DNA from: Devosia sp. SD17-2
Lineage (GTDB): Bacteria; Pseudomonadota; Alphaproteobacteria; Rhizobiales; Devosiaceae
Direction of reading: 5' to 3'
NCBI RefSeq assembly: GCF_029201565.1
Contig: NZ_CP104002.1
Coordinates: forward strand, 3,853,501-3,917,500
Length of the DNA: 64,000 nucleotides
Shown here: positions 46,529 through 55,975 of the stretch, in pieces
How the letters are laid out: every line of letters begins with the position of its first letter
Numbering within the stretch: position 1 is the first letter of the stretch
Notes under the pieces: generated by a model
Told to the model about the DNA's origin: nothing
Seen by the model: only the letters and a program-made list of their open reading frames with translations
The model's database searches: none
Position numbers and translations under genes: made by a program

Positions 46529-48100
46529 CTAAGTGGCCGCGATAAAGACGGCCATATCGTCCAGCGTCGCCGCTTCCTGCGCCGGCTTATCCCAGCGAAT
46601 GCGGTTGATGCGCGGAAAGCGCAGCGCCACGCCCGATTTATGCCGCGGGCTTTCCTGCGCACTATCGAACGCCACCTCGAACACCAGCTCCTTTTTCACC
46701 TCGCGCACCGGCCCGAAGGCGGCGGTGGTATTGGCGCGGATCCAGCGGTCGAGCTGCTTTAATTCGTCATCGGTAAAGCCGAAATAGGCCTTGCCGATCG
46801 GCACGATCTCATTGCCCTTCCAGACGCCAAATGTGTAGTCCGAATAATAGGAACTGCGCTTGCCATGCCCGCGCTGGGCATACATCAGCACGGCATCGAC
46901 CACATTGGGGTCGCGCTTCCATTTATACCAATTACCCTTGGGTCGCCCCGGCACATAGGGGGCGCTTCTGAGCTTGATCATCACCCCTTCATGGCCGTGC
47001 TCATCAGCGCCCTGCCGCCGCATTTCGCCCAGATGCGCCCAATCGCGGAACGGCAGCACTTCCGAGAGGTCCAGCCGCGTCTGAGGGTTCTTCTGAAACC
47101 ACGCCTCCAGCCGTTGCCGCCGCTCGCTCCACGGCAGCGGGCGCACATCCTCGTCGCCCTCAAACAAAATATCGTACACCCGCACGAAGGCCGGCAGCTC
47201 CTGCATCTGTTTTCCGGACGCCACCTTGCGGTTCAGCCGCTGCTGCAAATCATTGAAACTCCTGGCATCGAAATCATGCCCCACCAGCAGTTCGCCATCG
47301 AGCACAGCACTGCCACTGACATTCTCGACGACATCCGGGAATGATCCGCCGATATCATCGCCGGTGCGCGAAAATAGCGATGTGCCGCCCGGCCCCATCA
47401 CCAGCTGCACGCGGATCCCGTCCCATTTCCACTCCACCGCGAAGTCACTGGGGTCGAGCTTTTCGAAATCCTTGTCCTCGATCGGATTGGACAGCATCAG
47501 CGGGTGGAACCGCGCCGCGTGGTCAATCTCGGGCTTTTCCGCCCTGCCCTCCAGCCAGGCAAAGAGATCGGTATAGGGCACTTTCAAGCCGTGCCAGACT
47601 TCTTCAATCGCCTGCAGCTCGATCCCGCTCATATCGGCCAGCGCGGTTTTGGCCAGACGCGCCGACACCCCGATGCGCAGCGCCCCTGTGGCGAGCTTCA
47701 CAAGGGCCCACCGCTCATGGATCGCCGCCCGCGTCAGAAGATCGGCGATCAGTTTTGGCAATTCCGATTTGGCCGTCTGGTTGAGCTGATCGACGAGCTC
47801 CGCCAATCCCGGAAGATCGGCGGGACCGTGATGGGGCCAGATCAGCGCAATGGTTTCCCCGAGATCGCCGACATAATCGTAGGAAAGCGCAAACAGCGTC
47901 TCATCGGCTTCCGCCAGCACGATTTCGCGCAGCAGCGCCGGCTTGACGTTGCGGATGTCCATCTCCCCGGTCAGCACGGCCAGCGCAATGCCCCGGTCCG
48001 GGTCCGGCACCTCAGCAAAATAGCGTTTGAGCGCTTCGAGTTTTCGCGTGCGCGAGGGGGTCAGGGCCAGCACTTCGAGCAGTTCGGCAAAGCGTTTCAT
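46529..48100 (-). CDS. ATP-dependent DNA ligase (ligase-associated DNA damage response type)
   Basis: A 523-residue ATP-dependent DNA ligase. N-terminal alpha-helical DNA-binding domain (1-200), then the nucleotidyltransferase with motif I EWKWDGIRVQ, adenylated Lys near residue 225, and VLDGELLVG (motif III-like), EGVMIKLRSAPYVPGRPKGNWYKWKRD (motifs IV/V), and a C-terminal OB fold. It matches the PP_1105-type ligase that occurs with an exonuclease, a DEXH helicase and a phosphoesterase in a widely conserved repair island. Here only the exonuclease is adjacent. Its start overlaps that gene's stop by ATGA. Confidence 0.92.
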   Translation of the reverse strand: MKRFAELLEVLALTPSRTRKLEALKRYFAEVPDPDRGIALAVLTGEMDIRNVKPALLREIVLAEADETLFALSYDYVGDLGETIALIWPHHGPADLPGLAELVDQLNQTAKSELPKLIADLLTRAAIHERWALVKLATGALRIGVSARLAKTALADMSGIELQAIEEVWHGLKVPYTDLFAWLEGRAEKPEIDHAARFHPLMLSNPIEDKDFEKLDPSDFAVEWKWDGIRVQLVMGPGGTSLFSRTGDDIGGSFPDVVENVSGSAVLDGELLVGHDFDARSFNDLQQRLNRKVASGKQMQELPAFVRVYDILFEGDEDVRPLPWSERRQRLEAWFQKNPQTRLDLSEVLPFRDWAHLGEMRRQGADEHGHEGVMIKLRSAPYVPGRPKGNWYKWKRDPNVVDAVLMYAQRGHGKRSSYYSDYTFGVWKGNEIVPIGKAYFGFTDDELKQLDRWIRANTTAAFGPVREVKKELVFEVAFDSAQESPRHKSGVALRFPRINRIRWDKPAQEAATLDDMAVFIAAT

Positions 48101-49095
48101 TCGCCGCCCTCCCCGCCATCATCATCGAGCCCGGGCAGCGCCAGGGGCTCCGCCTCCAGCCCCTGCTTTTTGCACCAATAGACCAGCGCGTCCTCCCGGC
48201 CGTGCGTCACCCAGACGGTTTCCGCCCCGCTTTCAAGGATCGACTCGTTAAGTTCGCCCCAGTCGCAATGGTCCGAAATCACCAGCGGCAATTCCACCAG
48301 CGCCTGTCGTGCGCGCTGCTTGACGCTCATCCAGCCCGAGGCCTGGCAGACGACGGGATCAGGAAAGCGCCGGCTCCAGCGGTCGCGAATGGCCGAGGGC
48401 GGCGCGATGACGATCTGTCCGGCCATCGCCGCTTTGGGCATGCCGGTGGCGGGGATCAGCTCGCCGAGGTCCACGCCCAGTTCCTGATAAAGTTCGCAGA
48501 GCCGGATCATGGCGCCATGAAGATAAATCGGCTGATCCCAACCGGCATCGCGCAGAAGCGCGATCACCCGCTGCGCTTTTCCCAGCGCATAGCAGCCGAC
48601 GAGATGGGCCCGCTCAGGCTGGGCGGTAACCGATTTCAGCAACCGGGCAATTTCATCTTTTGGGTCCGGGTGCTGAAACACCGGCAGCCCGAACGTCGCC
48701 TCGGTAATGAGCAGATCGCATGCCACCGGCTCATAAGGCTGGGCGGTGCGATCAGGGCGGCGCTTGTAGTCGCCCGTTACCACCACGCGCTGCCCCTCAG
48801 CCACGATCAGCACTTGAGCTGACCCTAAAATATGCCCGGCCGGAAAAAAGGTAATCGTGGTGTCATCCATGGCCAGCGGCGTATTAAAATCGAGAGACTG
48901 GAACTGACCGGCGCAATCTTCCCCATAGCGCACCTTCATGATGGCGACCGTATCGGGCGTCGCCAGCACCGAACCATGCCCCGAGCGGGCGTGGTCGGCA
49001 TGGCCATGGGTGATGACGGCGCGCGGTTTGGGCACGGATGGATCGACCCAGGCATCGATGGAGGGGATATAGAGATCGCGATTGAGAACAGCCAT
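48097..49095 (-). CDS. Ligase-associated MBL-fold exonuclease
   Basis: A 332-residue metallo-beta-lactamase-fold nuclease. Metal-binding HGHADHARSGHGS near residue 30, then FPAGHILGSAQVLI, VTGDYKRRPDRTAQPY and the C-terminal ISDHCDW segment, as in the ligase-associated exonuclease family and beta-CASP relatives. ATG 49095 has GCGAGGTG upstream; a frame start at 49194 would add 33 unlikely residues. It immediately precedes the DNA ligase gene (four-base overlap), so the two probably act in one DNA end-processing and sealing pathway. DEXH helicase and PdeM partners are not in the window. Confidence 0.9.
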   Translation of the reverse strand: MAVLNRDLYIPSIDAWVDPSVPKPRAVITHGHADHARSGHGSVLATPDTVAIMKVRYGEDCAGQFQSLDFNTPLAMDDTTITFFPAGHILGSAQVLIVAEGQRVVVTGDYKRRPDRTAQPYEPVACDLLITEATFGLPVFQHPDPKDEIARLLKSVTAQPERAHLVGCYALGKAQRVIALLRDAGWDQPIYLHGAMIRLCELYQELGVDLGELIPATGMPKAAMAGQIVIAPPSAIRDRWSRRFPDPVVCQASGWMSVKQRARQALVELPLVISDHCDWGELNESILESGAETVWVTHGREDALVYWCKKQGLEAEPLALPGLDDDGGEGGE

Positions 49096-49174
49096 AATCA
49101 CCTCGCCCTGACACCCAGCAACGGTTTTGCCGGCTTTAGAGTTGCTCCAACAGCATGACAGGAAGGAACGCCTC

Positions 49175-49989
49175 ATGACGATCCCCACCACCACACTGCC
49201 CGATGTGGCCTCGGCACCTGGATGATGGGCGAGCGCGCTGACAGGCTCCGTCAGGAGGTCGACACCATTCGCGCCGGGCTTGATCAGGGCATCACCCTCA
49301 TCGACACGGCCGAAATGTATGGCGATGGCGGCTCCGAGCGCATGGTGGGCGAGGCCATAGCGGGAAGGCGCGAGGGGCTTTTCCTCGTATCAAAAGTCCT
49401 GCCGCACAATGCCAGCCGCGAGGGCACGATCCGCGCCTGCGAGAGAAGCCTGAAACACCTGGGCACCGACCGGCTCGACCTCTATCTCCTCCACTGGCGC
49501 GGTCGCTATCCGCTCGCGGAAACCGTGGAAGCCTTCGAAACGCTCAAGGCCCAGGGCAAGATCGCGCGCTGGGGCGTCTCCAATTTCGACATCGAGGATA
49601 TGGACGAGCTTGCCGGCATTTCCGATCAGTGCCAGGCCAATCAGGTGCTCTATAATTGCACCCGTCGCGGCATCGAGTTCGATCTCCTGCCCGATGCGCA
49701 GGAAAAGCACATGGCCATCATGGCCTATTCCCCCATCGAACAGGGGCGTCTCGCCGGCCACACGGCGATGGAGACAATCGCCCAGCGCCACAATGCCACC
49801 ACCGCCCAGATCGCGCTGGCCTTCGTGCTGCGCCACGAGGGTGTCATCGCGATCCCGAAAACCGCTCGCCCGGATCGGGTCGCCGAAAATCTCGGTGCCC
49901 TCGACATTGAACTCACCTCCGAGGATCTGGCCGACATCGACCGGGCCTTTCCGCCACCGCGCCGCAAGATCCCGCTCGAAATGATCTGA
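49175..49989 (+). pseudogene. Aldo/keto reductase gene with N-terminal frameshift
   Basis: ATG 49175, with GGAAGGAA before it, encodes [10 protein letters not shown], the normal start of this reductase, then runs into TGA at 49223 in that frame. Two bases after the Asp codon, the next frame continues [12 protein letters not shown], again the family sequence, and stays open to 49989. So about six to eight codons are lost and replaced by two bases. The later part keeps the catalytic Asp and Tyr (DTAEMYG), Lys (LVSKVLP) and His (LLHWRG). From ATG 49222 a 255-residue protein without the first beta strand could be made. Either a decaying gene or a sequencing/assembly error. Confidence 0.75.
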
Positions 49990-50067
49990 GCCGTCCGCCC
50001 CCTGCCCTTGCCTTGCCGGGCAGTCTCGGCCACACCAGACAAAACAGAAAAGAAACGGGAGCCGTTC

Positions 50068-51081
50068 ATGCGCCGCACCAGCCATCCAGCCGGAACAGTC
50101 CACCGCATCATGGTCGACAGCGCGGTCCTCAAATCCAATCGCCTTGGGGATCCGACAAATCGCATTGTCGATGTCTATGTTCCGCACGGCCATGATGGCT
50201 CAGGCCTGCCGCTGCTGGTCGATCTCGTCGGCTACACTGCGGGCGGCCCCGCCCACACCGCCTGGAAAAATTTTGGCGAGAATGTTCCCGAGCGCCTCGA
50301 CCGGTTGTTTGGCGACGGGCAGATGCCCCCCGTCGTTGTCGCCTTTCCCGATTGCTTCACCCGTCTCGGCGGCAATCAATATGTCGACAGCCCGGTGATG
50401 GGGAATTGGGAGCAGTTTCTCATTTCCGAAATGCTGCCGGCGGTGGAAAGCCAGTTCAACTGCGGCGGCACAGGCAAGCGCGGCGTCTTCGGCAAATCCT
50501 CGGGTGGTTTTGGCGCACTGGTCCACGCCATGCGCCATCCCGATGTCTGGTCGGCCGCCGCCAGCCATTCGGGCGATGCGGGCTTTGACCTTCTTTATCA
50601 GGCCGGTTTCCCGGATGTTTTGCGGGCGCTGGCCAAGCACAATCACTCCATCGAAGCCTGGATGACTGCCTTCGAAGCCAAGCCAAAACTCGACGGCAAG
50701 GACACGATGACGCTGATGTTCCTCGCCCAGGCGGCTAGTTTTGATCCCGATCCCGATCCAGAGACCTTCCTTGGCCTCCGCCTGCCGGTCACCAATGACA
50801 CCTGCGAGATCATCTCCGAGCGCTGGGAGAACTGGCTCAAATGGGACCCGGCGCTGATGGTCGAAAAGCACTTCGACGCCATCGGAAAACTGAAAGCCTT
50901 CTATCTCGAATGCGGCACCGAGGATCAGTACGACATCCTCTATGGCACCCGTCGTATCCACCGCACGCTGGAAGCCAAGGGCATTGCCCACCGCTACGAG
51001 GAATTCCCCGACAACCATTCCGGGGTAGACTACCGCATGGATCTCAGCCTGCCCTATCTTGCAGAAGCGCTGAGCCGCTAG
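50068..51081 (+). CDS. Alpha/beta hydrolase, esterase D/enterochelin-esterase type
   Basis: A 337-residue cytoplasmic esterase (PF00756-like). The nucleophile elbow is GKSSGGFGAL near residue 148, preceded by AFPDCFTRLGGNQYVDS. Later YLECGTEDQYDILYGTRR gives the acid and EEFPDNHSGVDYR the catalytic His near residue 315. Substrate unknown; enterobactin, S-formylglutathione or acyl esters are family options. ATG 50068 has GGGAG upstream. It stands between two aldo/keto reductase genes on the same strand; 29 bases separate it from the second. Confidence 0.85.
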   Translation: MRRTSHPAGTVHRIMVDSAVLKSNRLGDPTNRIVDVYVPHGHDGSGLPLLVDLVGYTAGGPAHTAWKNFGENVPERLDRLFGDGQMPPVVVAFPDCFTRLGGNQYVDSPVMGNWEQFLISEMLPAVESQFNCGGTGKRGVFGKSSGGFGALVHAMRHPDVWSAAASHSGDAGFDLLYQAGFPDVLRALAKHNHSIEAWMTAFEAKPKLDGKDTMTLMFLAQAASFDPDPDPETFLGLRLPVTNDTCEIISERWENWLKWDPALMVEKHFDAIGKLKAFYLECGTEDQYDILYGTRRIHRTLEAKGIAHRYEEFPDNHSGVDYRMDLSLPYLAEALSR

Positions 51082-51110
51082 GCCAATAGAGAATACACCG
51101 GAGGACGACT

Positions 51111-52085
51111 ATGAAGACGCGGCGTTTGGGCAAGACCGGCTATGAAGTCAGCGAGATCGGTCTCGGCTGCTGGCAGCTGGGTGGCGATTTCGGTCCGGTG
51201 GGCGATGAGGAGGCAGCCGCCATTCTTGACGCCGCCAATGCAGCCGGCATCACTTTCTGGGATACGGCAGACGTCTATGGCAGCGGGCTCAGCGAAAGCC
51301 GGATCGGCAGCCATTCCAAGGGACCGGCCGTCAAAATTGCGACCAAGCTTGGCCGCTCCGGCACGCTCTTTCCCAATAAATATACCCGCGAAGGCGTGCG
51401 CGAGAGCCTCCTTGGCTCGGCCCGGCGTCTGGGCGTTGAAACACTCGACCTTGCCCAGCTCCACTGCGTGCCGACCGAAGTGCTGCGCGATGGCGCGATC
51501 TTTGGCTGGATGGACGAACTCAAGGCCGAGGGCCTCGTGCGCCATTGGGGCGCCAGCGTCGAAACCATCGAGGAAGGCATGATCTGCCTCGATCAGCCGG
51601 GCTGCGCCACGCTTCAGATCATCTTCAACATCTTCCGCCAGGACGCGGCGGCAAAACTGCTGCCCAAGGCGGCCGAGAAGGATGTCGGCATCATCGTGCG
51701 CCTGCCGCTGGCCTCGGGCCTCCTCAGCGGCAAATATGACAAGAACACCAATTTCGACCCTTCGGACCACCGCACCTATAATCGCGACGGTCAGGCTTTC
51801 TCGGTGGGCGAGACGTTCTCGGGCATCCGCTTCGAGCGCGGCGTTGAACTTGTGGCCGAATTGCGCGGCCTCGCCCCGGAAGGCGTGCCGCTCAGCCAGT
51901 TTGCCCTCAGATGGATTCTCGACCACCCGCAGGTCTCGACCGTCATCGCCGGCGTCTCCAAACCCGAGCAGATCGCCGACAATGTCGCGGCCACCGAACG
52001 CAAGAACCTCTTCCCCGCCCTGATGACGCAATTGGGCGAATGGTACGCGGAAAAGGTCAAGCCGGAGATCCGCGGCGCGGTCTGA
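51111..52085 (+). CDS. Aldo/keto reductase
   Basis: A 324-residue NADPH-dependent reductase. Catalytic tetrad: Asp and Tyr in WDTADVYGSGLSESRIG, Lys in ATKLGRSG, His in LAQLHCVPTE. The coenzyme-binding IAGVSKPEQIADNVAATER is near the C-terminus. It resembles plant-type and bacterial YakC-like reductases. ATG 51111 has GGAGGA upstream. Substrate unknown. It is probably the working copy beside the broken aldo/keto reductase gene at 49175, though the two are not close in sequence. Confidence 0.9.
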   Translation: MKTRRLGKTGYEVSEIGLGCWQLGGDFGPVGDEEAAAILDAANAAGITFWDTADVYGSGLSESRIGSHSKGPAVKIATKLGRSGTLFPNKYTREGVRESLLGSARRLGVETLDLAQLHCVPTEVLRDGAIFGWMDELKAEGLVRHWGASVETIEEGMICLDQPGCATLQIIFNIFRQDAAAKLLPKAAEKDVGIIVRLPLASGLLSGKYDKNTNFDPSDHRTYNRDGQAFSVGETFSGIRFERGVELVAELRGLAPEGVPLSQFALRWILDHPQVSTVIAGVSKPEQIADNVAATERKNLFPALMTQLGEWYAEKVKPEIRGAV

Positions 52086-52241
52086 CAACCAATTCCCGCC
52101 AGTGCTGCGCTCGATGCTAACAGTCTGCTAACCAACTCACCGCCAATGCGATGACGTCGGCTTGAGCGCGGGCCACTGGAAGTGTCCGATAGCAGCGCCT
52201 ACCTACCCCCGGACAATGACAACAAGACGAGCGGAAATTTC

Positions 52242-55151
52242 ATGACACTCCACCCCGCCTTCGAGCTCGTGCGCGACGAAAAGATCAATGAGATCAATTC
52301 GCAAGCCCAGCTTTTCCGGCACATCAAGACTGGGGCGGAAGTGCTCAGCCTCGTCAATGAAGACGAGAACAAGGTTTTCGGCATCACCTTCAAGACCCCG
52401 CCCGAGGATTCCACCGGCATCGCCCATATCCTCGAGCACTCCGTCCTCTGCGGCAGCCGTAAGTACCCGGTAAAGAAGCCTTTTGTGGAATTGCTGAAGG
52501 GGTCGATGCACACCTTCCTCAATGCCATGACCTTCCCGGACAAGACCGCCTACCCGGTGGCGAGCGCCAACCTCAAGGACTTCTACAACCTCGTCGATGT
52601 CTATCTCGACGCGGTGTTTTTTCCGCTGCTCACCGAGGACACATTCGCCCAGGAAGGCTGGCACTACGAGCTGGAAAACCCCGACGCGCCCTTAGTTTAC
52701 AAGGGCGTCGTGTTCAACGAGATGAAAGGCGTCTTCTCCAATCCGGACTCGGTCATGCAGACCCTGGTGCAGCGCTCGCTCTATCCGGACACCACCTATG
52801 GCAATTCCTCGGGCGGCGACCCGAAGAACATTCCTGACCTGACCTATGAGCAGTTCAGGGCCTTCCACACCAAATACTACCACCCGTCGAACGCCCGCGT
52901 CGTCTTCGCCGGCGACGACGACGCCGCCAAGCGCCTGGAAATCCTTGACGAAGTCTTCAGTCAGTTCGACGCCGCGCCGGTTGACGCCAACATCGCCCTG
53001 CAGCCGCGCTGGAATGCACCGCGCCAGGTCTCAGGCACCTATGCCGGCACGATTGATCCGGACAAGCGCCGCGACGGCATGGTCAGCGTCAACTGGATGC
53101 TCGATCCGCCCTCGGGCCGCAAAGAAACCCTGAGCCACGGGCTCCTGAGCTATCTTCTGGCCGGCAACTCAGCCGCCCCGCTGCGCAAGAAACTGACCGA
53201 ATCCGGCCTCGGCGAAGGCATGATCGGCGGCGGCGTTTCCACCTGGCTGCGCCAGCCTTCAGCGAGCTTTGGCCTTAAGGGGATCGATCCGGCTGACGCC
53301 GAAAAGGTCGAAAAACTGGTGCTCGATACGCTGGCAGAGCTGGCCGAAACCGGGTTTTCGGCCGTGCAGCGGGAAGCTGCGATCAACACATTCGAGTTTC
53401 ATCTGCGCGAGCACAACACTGGCAGCCAGCCGCGCGGCATGAGCTATATGTTCACCGCCCTGGGCCAATGGCTGCATGGCGGCGATCCCCTGGGCCCACT
53501 GTCGTTTGAAGACGCGCTGGCCGAGCTCAAGAACAAGGCCGCCGAAGGTCACTTCGAGGCCGAAATCCGCCGGTTGTTCCTCGAAAACACCCACCGCATC
53601 ACCACCAGGATCGAGGCCGATCCTGACCAGGGAGAGCGCGAGGCCAAGGCCGAAGCGGACAAACTGGCCGCTGTGCGCGCCGAGATGGATGAGGCTGCGC
53701 TCAACGACACGATTGCCCATACCGAACGGCTCAAAGCGCTGCAGGAAGAGGTGGATGCCCCCGAAGACCTGGCAAAAATCCCGACCCTGACGCTCGCCGA
53801 TCTCGATCGAGAAATCCGCATCATCCCTACTGAGGATGGCACGATCGCGGGTGCACGGTTGATGTACCACGACCTGCCCACGCTCGGGATTGTCTATCTC
53901 GACCTGGGCTTTGACCTCCATGTCCTCGACAAGGCGCTCCTGCCCTATCTGCCGCTGTTCGGGCGCGCTCTCTTGCAGACCGGCACGTCAAAGGAAGATT
54001 TCGTCAGCCTGACCCAGCGCATCGGCCGCTCGACCGGCGGCATCGGGCAGCATCGCTCGCTCTCGACCAAGCTCGATAGCAGCGGCACGGCGGCCTGGTT
54101 CTTCCTTTCGGGCAAGGCTGTGCCCGGCAAGGTCGCGGAAATGCTCGATATCATGGGCGATGTTCTGCTCGACGCCCGCCTCGACAACCGCGAACGGTTC
54201 CGCCAGATGGCGCTTGAGGAAAAGGCCGGGTTCGAGGCCCGGGTGATCCCTTCGGGCAATTCGCTCGTCGACACCCGCATCAAGTCAGGTCTGACTGAGG
54301 CCGGCTGGGTTGCCGAACAGATGGGCGGCATCAGCTATCTCGAATTCCTTCGCGCGCTGGTCAAACAGATCGACAGCGACTGGGACACGGTTGAAACCGC
54401 GTTGCGCACGATCCGCGACGTGCTCGTCAACAAAAAGCGCATGGTGGTCAATGTGACGGCCGACGACGCGCTGTGGACCGAAGTCCGGCCCAGCCTCGAG
54501 GCCTTTGTGTCCGGCCTGCCGGGCGCAGATCGCGCTGATGTCGACTGGGGTGTGTCGCTCCAGCCCCGCTGGGAAGGGCTGACCATTCCGGCTCAGGTCA
54601 ACTATGTGGGCAAGGGCGCCAATCTCAAGAGCCTGGGCCATCAGGTCAGCGCCGCCTCCAGCGTCGTGCTGCGCTATCTCAACACCACCTACATGTGGGA
54701 CAAGGTGCGTGTTCAGGGCGGTGCCTACGGGGGATCGAGCCGTTTCGATCTGTCGTCTGGCAATTTCTCCTTCCTCTCCTATCGAGACCCGAACCTTCTG
54801 CGGACGCTCGACGTCTATGACGGCGCGGCGAGCGCCCTGCGCGCGGCGATCGGCGAGACCGATCTCACCCGTTCCGTCATTGGCGTGGTGGGCGATCTCG
54901 ACCGGCCGGAGTTCGTCGATTCCAAGGGATATTCAGCGATGTGGCGCATTCTGACGGGAACCACAGACGCGGTCCGGCAGCAGCGGCGCGACGAAATCCT
55001 CAACACCAGCCGTGCCGACTTCCTCGCGCTTGCCGATGCGATCGATGCCGTCGCGGCCCAGGGCCATGTTGTGGTTCTGGGTGGGGAGGCGGCGATCAAC
55101 GCGGCCAATGAGCAGCGCAACGGCATGCTCGCAGTCAGCAAGCTGATCTAA
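52242..55151 (+). CDS. M16C metallopeptidase (presequence-protease type)
   Basis: A large zinc peptidase, 969 residues from ATG 52242; a GTG at 52182 would add 20. The zinc motif is HILEH in GIAHILEHSVLCGSRKYPV, with the conserved downstream Glu in PFVELLKGSMHTFLNA. The second half, from about residue 510, is the inactive M16 copy that closes the chamber, and the block WHYELENPDAPLVYKGVVFNEMKG is typical of the PreP/Cym1 subfamily. In organelles these degrade targeting peptides; in bacteria the role is unclear, perhaps degrading signal peptides or misfolded fragments. It converges on a GntR gene. Confidence 0.92.
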   Translation: MTLHPAFELVRDEKINEINSQAQLFRHIKTGAEVLSLVNEDENKVFGITFKTPPEDSTGIAHILEHSVLCGSRKYPVKKPFVELLKGSMHTFLNAMTFPDKTAYPVASANLKDFYNLVDVYLDAVFFPLLTEDTFAQEGWHYELENPDAPLVYKGVVFNEMKGVFSNPDSVMQTLVQRSLYPDTTYGNSSGGDPKNIPDLTYEQFRAFHTKYYHPSNARVVFAGDDDAAKRLEILDEVFSQFDAAPVDANIALQPRWNAPRQVSGTYAGTIDPDKRRDGMVSVNWMLDPPSGRKETLSHGLLSYLLAGNSAAPLRKKLTESGLGEGMIGGGVSTWLRQPSASFGLKGIDPADAEKVEKLVLDTLAELAETGFSAVQREAAINTFEFHLREHNTGSQPRGMSYMFTALGQWLHGGDPLGPLSFEDALAELKNKAAEGHFEAEIRRLFLENTHRITTRIEADPDQGEREAKAEADKLAAVRAEMDEAALNDTIAHTERLKALQEEVDAPEDLAKIPTLTLADLDREIRIIPTEDGTIAGARLMYHDLPTLGIVYLDLGFDLHVLDKALLPYLPLFGRALLQTGTSKEDFVSLTQRIGRSTGGIGQHRSLSTKLDSSGTAAWFFLSGKAVPGKVAEMLDIMGDVLLDARLDNRERFRQMALEEKAGFEARVIPSGNSLVDTRIKSGLTEAGWVAEQMGGISYLEFLRALVKQIDSDWDTVETALRTIRDVLVNKKRMVVNVTADDALWTEVRPSLEAFVSGLPGADRADVDWGVSLQPRWEGLTIPAQVNYVGKGANLKSLGHQVSAASSVVLRYLNTTYMWDKVRVQGGAYGGSSRFDLSSGNFSFLSYRDPNLLRTLDVYDGAASALRAAIGETDLTRSVIGVVGDLDRPEFVDSKGYSAMWRILTGTTDAVRQQRRDEILNTSRADFLALADAIDAVAAQGHVVVLGGEAAINAANEQRNGMLAVSKLI

Positions 55152-55156
55152 CGCGA

Positions 55157-55185
55157 AGGGGGCCCTGCCTCGTCGGCGGGGCCCT
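55157..55185. terminator. Hairpin between convergent M16C and GntR genes
   Basis: GGGCCCTGCC and GGCGGGGCCC form a stem of about ten pairs with one bulge around TCGTC. No long T tail; probable two-way terminator. Confidence 0.5.
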
Positions 55186-55194
55186 CACCGCAAA

Positions 55195-55872
55195 CTATTC
55201 AAAATAGTCTGGAAAGTCGGAAATGGTCTGGGTCAGGAGGACTTCTGCCCGGGCCAGATGATCGCGCATGGCCGCTTCTGCCGCCGCAGGATCTGCCTTC
55301 TTGATTGCCTCGGCAATGGCGCGATGTTCGGCGATGGCACGCTGGCTCGAGGACGCGCCGAGTGTCAGATAGCGCACCCGATCGAGCTGCATCTTGTGAT
55401 CGTCGATGAGCTGCCAGGCGTATTCCACACCGGCGAGCCGCGCGAGTGTGCGGTGAAAGAGTTCGTCGAGCAGATGGAAGCGCCGGCTGTCGCCGGATGA
55501 AGATGCCTTGTCCTGGTCATCGATAAGGCCTGTGAGGATTTCGGCCGCGTCCGCACTGGGCTGGGCTGCGAGGCGGCGGATGATCTCAACTTCGATGCTC
55601 TCGCGGATAAAGCGCGACTGACGAACGCCATCGGGGGAGATTTTCTTGACGACCGTAGCGCGCTTGGGCCGGATCAGCAGCAGGCCCTGCTGGGCGAGGC
55701 GAATGAAGGCCTCGCGCACGGGCTGGCGCGACACGCCATAGCGGCCGGCGATATCGCTTTCCGAGATGATGTCGCCAGGCCGAAGGGCCATGGTGACAAT
55801 GTCATCGCGAAGAGCCGCGACGACGCGCATCGCCATGGTTTGTTCGCTGGTTTCGGGCGCGGTCACGCTCAT
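55195..55872 (-). CDS. GntR family regulator, FadR/FCD subfamily
   Basis: A 225-residue regulator. The N-terminal winged helix ALRDDIVTMALRPGDIISESDIAGRYGVSRQPVREAFIRLAQQGLLLI is the GntR signature; the C-terminal FCD domain has three conserved metal/ligand residues in DELFHRTLARLAGVEYAW and AIAEHRAIAEAIKKAD. ATG 55872 has AAGGAG eight bases upstream; the longer frame is not credible. It lies 103 bases from the oxidoreductase gene on the same strand and probably controls it; the effector, often a sugar acid or organic acid, is unknown. Confidence 0.88.
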   Translation of the reverse strand: MSVTAPETSEQTMAMRVVAALRDDIVTMALRPGDIISESDIAGRYGVSRQPVREAFIRLAQQGLLLIRPKRATVVKKISPDGVRQSRFIRESIEVEIIRRLAAQPSADAAEILTGLIDDQDKASSSGDSRRFHLLDELFHRTLARLAGVEYAWQLIDDHKMQLDRVRYLTLGASSSQRAIAEHRAIAEAIKKADPAAAEAAMRDHLARAEVLLTQTISDFPDYFE

Positions 55873-55975
55873 CGTCGCATCTCCTTCCCGGCAACCATGG
55901 GCCCCCGAAGGGTCCATGGCTCTAGTGCACTGCCGCCATCCACAGGATTTTCGGCACTTTTGTCTCTGAAATTGA

